A stretch of DNA of 9,651 bases from Ga0077527 sp964606765 (lineage in GTDB: Bacteria; Pseudomonadota; Gammaproteobacteria; Burkholderiales; SG8-41), in the NCBI GenBank assembly GCA_964606765.1, contig CAZSIR010000115.1:1-9651 (forward strand), written 5' to 3'. The stretch's first letter is position 1. Every line of letters begins with the position of its first letter. The translations under genes were made by a program, and so were the position numbers. Shown in pieces: positions 6,597-9,651 of this stretch. A model generated the notes under the pieces. That model saw only the letters and a program-made list of their open reading frames with translations, was not told the DNA's origin and searched no databases.

Positions 6597-7373
6597 GTGA
6601 CGGGTCTTGAGACTTTTTCGCCGTGGCTGATCGCGTACGTGGTGATCATCATCGCCGCAGCCGGCTGGGTGCAGGGGGCGCTGGGGCTCGGCTTTCCGAT
6701 GATCGCGACGCCGCTGATTGCAGCCGCCACCAACATGCAGTTTGCCGTGATCATGGTACTGATCCCCTGCATCGCCACCGTCATCGTCAGCATTTTCCGC
6801 AGCCCGGGCTTTGCCGATGTGCTGCGGCGTTTCTGGTGGATGTCACTGTTCGCGCTGGCCGGCGCGATGCTCGGTGCGCGGTTGTTTGTACTGTTCCCGG
6901 GGTTTCCCTACGCGCTGCTGCTCGCCGGGGTGATCCTGTTCTACCTCAACATGGAACGGCTGGGTCGCGGCGAATCCGCATTGATGCGACGGCATGACAA
7001 GGCCTTCGGCGCGGCTTTCGGACTGCTCGGCGGCATCAGTGAAAGTACGGCCAATATCGCCGCACCGCCGTTGATCATTTACTACCTCGGCATCGCCCTG
7101 CCGCCGCTGCAACTGGTGCCGGCGATGAACATCTCGTTTTTTGTCGGCAAGATCGCGCAATTCGGGACGCTCGCCGCCAGTGACATTGCCGCACCATCCC
7201 TCTGGCTGCTCACGCTGCCGCTGGCCGTCATCGCCACGGTCACCAGCCTGATCGGCACGCGGCTGCGCAGCCGCATCGACGGCCCGACCTATCGCGTCTG
7301 GATGCGCCGCATGCTGCTGACCATGGCCATCATTCTTCTGGTCCAGGTCGCGCATCGTTACCTGAACGGTTGA
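6597..7373 (+). CDS. TauE/SafE-family (DUF81) membrane permease, candidate sulfite exporter
   Basis: A 258-residue, very hydrophobic protein with about eight membrane-spanning stretches. It shows the internal duplication typical of TauE/SafE carriers: a glycine/proline-rich segment near the start (GWVQGALGLGFPMIATPLI, 23-41) and a second in the middle (GGISESTANIAAPPLIIYYL, 145-164). The two halves are joined by a charged cytoplasmic loop around 119-135. Members export sulfite, sulfoacetate or other small sulfur compounds from the cytoplasm. Here it begins only 11 bases after the dehydrogenase stop, so the two are almost certainly one operon. An exporter beside xsc fits the need to remove sulfite. 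The start is GTG with no clear ribosome binding site, so translation may be coupled to the upstream gene. The family call is secure; the cargo is inferred from context. Confidence 0.85.
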   Translation: MTGLETFSPWLIAYVVIIIAAAGWVQGALGLGFPMIATPLIAAATNMQFAVIMVLIPCIATVIVSIFRSPGFADVLRRFWWMSLFALAGAMLGARLFVLFPGFPYALLLAGVILFYLNMERLGRGESALMRRHDKAFGAAFGLLGGISESTANIAAPPLIIYYLGIALPPLQLVPAMNISFFVGKIAQFGTLAASDIAAPSLWLLTLPLAVIATVTSLIGTRLRSRIDGPTYRVWMRRMLLTMAIILLVQVAHRYLNG

Positions 7374-7386
7374 AGAAACGCGGAAA

Positions 7387-7418
7387 ACAAAAAAGCCGGC
7401 GATTGCCGGCTTTTTTGT
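7387..7418. terminator. Strong bidirectional Rho-independent terminator
   Basis: A 14-bp perfect stem runs from AC-A6-GCCGGC through loop GATT to GCCGGC-T6-GT. It lies between the convergent exporter gene (stop at 7373) and grxD (stop at 7433) and can serve both strands. Its stem core is the same as that of the hairpin at 1512-1537. Confidence 0.92.
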
Positions 7419-7432
7419 CGGGCAGATGCAGA

Positions 7433-7741
7433 TCAGGGCTGCAGCATTTTCTGCAGTTCGCCGCTTTGATACATCTCGGTCACGATGTCCGAGCCGCCGA
7501 CAAACTCGCCGTCGACATACAGCTGCGGAATCGTCGGCCAGTTGGCGTACTGCTTGATGCCCTGGCGGATTTCCGGATTTTCCAGCACGTTGACGGTAAA
7601 CATTTCGTTGACGCCGCAGGCGCGCAGGATGTTGACCGCATTCGCCGAAAAACCGCATTGCGGGAAATCGGGCGAACCCTTCATGTACAGCACGACCTTG
7701 TTGCTGGTGACCTGCTTTTTGATTTCATCTTGAACAGACAT
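7433..7741 (-). CDS. grxD: Monothiol glutaredoxin, CGFS type (Grx4/GrxD)
   Basis: A 102-residue monothiol glutaredoxin. CGFS-type proteins bind a shared [2Fe-2S] cluster with glutathione and act as cluster carriers, usually with BolA-like partners, in the cytoplasm. The active site CGFS is at residues 29-32, preceded by VVLYMKGSPDFPQ, whose Lys21 contacts glutathione in the family. WPTIPQLYVDGEFVGGSD (68-85) carries the cis-proline and the second glutathione-binding segment. Length matches the family. GGAG lies 6 bases before the ATG, and a good sigma70-like promoter lies just upstream (7783-7811). A grxD close to prmC and prfA is a common betaproteobacterial arrangement, here interrupted by one extra gene. 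It shares a terminator with the convergent exporter gene. Confidence 0.95.
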   Translation of the reverse strand: MSVQDEIKKQVTSNKVVLYMKGSPDFPQCGFSANAVNILRACGVNEMFTVNVLENPEIRQGIKQYANWPTIPQLYVDGEFVGGSDIVTEMYQSGELQKMLQP

Positions 7742-7782
7742 GGGACACTCCAGAAAATTACTTGAGCAAAACCATCGGGTTT

Positions 7783-7811
7783 AGTTTACCGATGCCTGCG
7801 AAGCCGGTCAA
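7783..7811 (-). promoter_or_regulatory. Probable sigma70 promoter of grxD
   Basis: On the minus strand TTGACC (7806-7811) and TAAACT (7783-7788) are separated by exactly 17 bases, matching consensus at five and four of six positions. Transcription would begin near 7776, giving a leader of about 35 bases with GGAG at 7748-7751. An inverted repeat CATCGG/CCGATG (7773-7778 and 7789-7794) flanks the -10 box. Confidence 0.55.
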
Positions 7812-7826
7812 GAAATGCCCCGGGTA

Positions 7827-8450
7827 TTACTTCGCACGCAAAGCGAGCAGCAGGGCCTTGGGCATCAGGTTCACACCGAACACCTCCAGCGCGGCCGATG
7901 CCATCATTTCCGCCTCCCAGCTGAACCAGCGGTCGATCCGGGCGCTTGTTCCCTGACTGGCATCGCAATGTGCGGGGTTGCTCATCACCAGCAGCTTGCG
8001 ACAGGCATCCGGCCTTGATGCATAAACCGTGCATGCACCATCGCTCCCCAGAAACACGCAGGCCTGATCAGCCCTGGTTTGTTCGCGCCAGGTCTCCACC
8101 GAGTGCCGGCCCTGCCGTTCCATACGCGCGATATCGGGCGTCACACCGTTCTCGCGCATCACCTCAACCAATAGCGTCGCCTCATGCGGACCAATTTCCA
8201 CCGGTCCGTGACAGCAATGGCTGCAACCCTTGCTGCAGCGGATCTTTTCGCTGTCTGCGCCCTGCAGCCGGTCCTGCTCGAGCAGGGAATCCATCGCGAG
8301 ATGGGTGTCGCGCGCGATGGCGATTGGCGCCAGTCCGCCGGCGGCACGGAACTGGTCAACATGCCGGTCATAGGCTGCACGCAGCCAGGCTGCTTTTTTT
8401 GCCTGGCGCTCCGCCCTGTTGTCCGCGGCCCTGTCTTTATCGTCCATCAT
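7827..8450 (-). CDS. YkgJ-family cysteine cluster protein (CxxCxxCC, UPF0153-like)
   Basis: A 207-residue protein of the YkgJ/UPF0153 family, thought to bind zinc or an iron-sulfur centre; its biochemical role is not established. The N-terminal 40 residues are charged and helical. The first cysteine cluster is CSKGCSHCC (Cys72, 76, 79, 80) followed by GPVEIGPHEA. Cys131, Cys140 and Cys150 in the segment ending RPDACRKL form the second cluster, and Cys162 follows. The frame is open back to 8615, but those extra 55 residues are read inside prmC and look non-coding. The ATG at 8448-8450 has GGAGGAA 6 bases upstream, so I start there. This overlaps the prmC stop by 14 bases, indicating coupled translation in a prfA-prmC-ykgJ-like operon. 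A longer protein is possible but unlikely. Confidence 0.82.
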   Translation of the reverse strand: MMDDKDRAADNRAERQAKKAAWLRAAYDRHVDQFRAAGGLAPIAIARDTHLAMDSLLEQDRLQGADSEKIRCSKGCSHCCHGPVEIGPHEATLLVEVMRENGVTPDIARMERQGRHSVETWREQTRADQACVFLGSDGACTVYASRPDACRKLLVMSNPAHCDASQGTSARIDRWFSWEAEMMASAALEVFGVNLMPKALLLALRAK

Positions 8451-9276
8451 GCACCTTTCCTCCGCTGACGCGGGGCAAGCCGGCAAGATCAGCCGCATTG
8501 AAATGATCCTGAAATCCCGCCGCCTCGAGCAGCCACGCACAGGCCACCGCCTGGTCAAAGCCATGTTCCAGCAACAGCCAGCCCCCCCCGCGCAGATGCT
8601 GCGGCGCCTGCGCAATGATGCGCTGCAGATCGTTCAGCCCGTCGACGCCCGCAGCCAGCGCCGAGTGCGGCTCAAAGCGCAGATCGCCCTGCTGCAAATG
8701 TGCGTCACCCTCTGCCACGTAGGGCGGATTGCTCACGATCAGGTCATATTGTTCAGAAGCAATTGCTGAATACCAGTCGCTGTGTAGCAGCGTGGTGTTG
8801 CCCGGCGCCCACTGCGCAGCATTGGTACGCGCGACTTCCAGCGCAGATTCTGACGCCTCGATCAGCGTGACCTGCACCTGCGGCCGTTCCGCGGCAATCG
8901 TGATGCCGATGCAACCGCTGCCGGCGCCAAGATCCAGTACGCGCGCGGACGCGCCCGCCGGCAAACGCTGCAAGGCCAGTTCCACCAGCAATTCGGTTTC
9001 GGGGCGCGGGATCAACACGGACGGGTTTACGACAAATTCGCGGCCGTGAAATTCGCGGCGGCCGGTGATGTAGGCGATGGGTTCCCCGGCGACACGGCGC
9101 ACGACCAGCGCGACGTACTGCTGCGCCTGCGCCGCAGTCAGCCGGTCATCGCCATGCGCCAGCAGGTATGCGTCGGATTGTTTCAGGATCTGGCGCAGCA
9201 GTACGCGCGCTTCGATGCGGTCTGTGGCCTGCTGGGCAGTATCCAGGGCCTCGCGGATGGTCGGCAGACCGGGCAT
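8437..9276 (-). CDS. prmC: Release factor glutamine N5-methyltransferase (PrmC/HemK)
   Basis: PrmC methylates the glutamine of the GGQ motif in release factors RF1 and RF2, using S-adenosylmethionine, and so speeds translation termination. The 279-residue protein has the usual length. An N-terminal helical substrate-recognition domain (about 1-85) leads through GEPIAYITGRREFHG (64-78) and LIPRPETELLVE (88-99) to a Rossmann methyltransferase domain. That domain has the SAM motif DLGAGSGCIG (115-124) and the catalytic NPPY at 183-186, which positions the glutamine amide. It follows prfA, its substrate gene, on the same strand after 34 bases. An in-frame stop lies a few codons upstream, so the ATG at 9274-9276 is the first possible start; there is no visible ribosome binding site. 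The 3' end overlaps the cysteine-cluster gene. Confidence 0.96.
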   Translation of the reverse strand: MPGLPTIREALDTAQQATDRIEARVLLRQILKQSDAYLLAHGDDRLTAAQAQQYVALVVRRVAGEPIAYITGRREFHGREFVVNPSVLIPRPETELLVELALQRLPAGASARVLDLGAGSGCIGITIAAERPQVQVTLIEASESALEVARTNAAQWAPGNTTLLHSDWYSAIASEQYDLIVSNPPYVAEGDAHLQQGDLRFEPHSALAAGVDGLNDLQRIIAQAPQHLRGGGWLLLEHGFDQAVACAWLLEAAGFQDHFNAADLAGLPRVSGGKVHDGR

Positions 9277-9310
9277 GTATGTCTATAAAAATATTAATAT
9301 AATCAAATAT
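9277..9310. promoter_or_regulatory. Unusually AT-rich prfA-prmC spacer
   Basis: Thirty-four bases between the prfA stop and the prmC start are almost entirely A and T, in sharp contrast to the GC-rich genes on both sides. The spacer could hold a secondary promoter or a ribosome-standby region for prmC, which lacks a Shine-Dalgarno sequence. TTAATATAAT at 9294-9303 also occurs at 3506-3515 in the large dyad of the xsc control region. Confidence 0.35.
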
Positions 9311-9651
9311 TTATAAAACGCCCTGCTCTTCAGCCAATTGCGCCAGCTGTTCCGCCTGGTGTTCCGCCGCCAATGCGTCAACCAGATCGTCGATGTCGCC
9401 GTCGACGATCTGCGCAATCTTGTACAGCGTCAGGTTGATGCGGTGGTCGGTGACGCGGCCCTGGGGAAAATTGTAGGTGCGGATGCGTTCGGAGCGGTCG
9501 CCGCTGCCGATCAGCGATTTGCGCGTCGCGGCTTCTTTCGACTGCTGCTCGCGGGTCTGCTTGTCTTTCAGGCGCGCAGCCAGCACCGCCAGCGCGCGCG
9601 CCTTGTTCTTGTGCTGCGAGCGGTCATCCTGGCATTCGACGACGAGACCGG
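9311..9651 (-). CDS. prfA: Peptide chain release factor 1, C-terminal part (5' end outside window)
   Basis: RF1 recognises UAA and UAG stop codons and triggers peptide release on the ribosome. The last 112 residues are visible, running off the right edge. The segment GLVVECQDDRSQHKNKARAL directly follows the position of the GGQ catalytic loop in the family, which is just outside the window. SGDRSERIRTYNFPQGRVTD and HRINLTLYKI are hallmark RF1 sequences. The protein ends in an acidic helix, EEQGVL. It is followed on the same strand by prmC, whose product modifies it, a pairing conserved across many proteobacteria. The RF1 rather than RF2 call rests on the RTYNFPQGRVTDHRI segment as I remember the two families, and on the adjacent prmC. 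Confidence 0.95.
   Translation of the reverse strand, partial: GLVVECQDDRSQHKNKARALAVLAARLKDKQTREQQSKEAATRKSLIGSGDRSERIRTYNFPQGRVTDHRINLTLYKIAQIVDGDIDDLVDALAAEHQAEQLAQLAEEQGVL

Noticed and set aside
477..7373. Mobile element or genomic island boundaries around the cassette
   Set aside because: I found no integrase, transposase, tRNA end or flanking direct repeat, and base composition of the genes matches the neighbours.
8451..8615. Extended N-terminus of the cysteine-cluster protein (262 residues)
   Set aside because: The extra part lies wholly within prmC, is arginine/cysteine-rich shadow sequence, and the ATG at 8450 has a strong ribosome binding site.

Overview
The window is GC-rich bacterial chromosome with a housekeeping backbone: the end of argH on the left and prfA, prmC and grxD on the right. 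That backbone, the codon use and the A-run/GCCGGC/T-run terminators suggest a betaproteobacterium, probably Burkholderiales-like. This placement is inference, because no rRNA or other direct marker is present. I see no tRNA, rRNA, CRISPR array, insertion sequence or phage gene.

Layout. Positions 2-436 (+) hold the 3' end of argH. Positions 477-7373 form an accessory block. On the minus strand it carries xsc (1557-3329, sulfoacetaldehyde acetyltransferase), then a strong hairpin, then a LacI-family regulator (477-1505). On the plus strand it carries a fused FAD/iron-sulfur 2-hydroxyacid dehydrogenase (3646-6585), then 11 bases later a TauE/SafE-type membrane exporter (6597-7373), closed by a strong bidirectional terminator. 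The two arms diverge from a roughly 316-base control region (3330-3645). That region holds a LacI-type operator overlapping a good xsc promoter, a perfect 27-bp AT-rich dyad, and a symmetric cluster of four TTGCC/GGCAA pentamers. To the right, on the minus strand, lie prfA (5' end cut off by the window), prmC, a YkgJ-type cysteine-cluster gene overlapping prmC, and grxD with its own sigma70-like promoter.

How the genes may work together. Xsc converts sulfoacetaldehyde and phosphate to acetyl phosphate and sulfite, and TauE-type carriers are known sulfite or sulfonate exporters. The flavin/Fe-S dehydrogenase belongs to a family that oxidises 2-hydroxyacids, so 3-sulfolactate to 3-sulfopyruvate is a natural guess. 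The block therefore reads as a compact organosulfonate-degradation cassette under a dedicated LacI-type repressor. The sulfopyruvate decarboxylase, the phosphate acetyltransferase and an uptake system are not in the window, so the true substrate is unproven.
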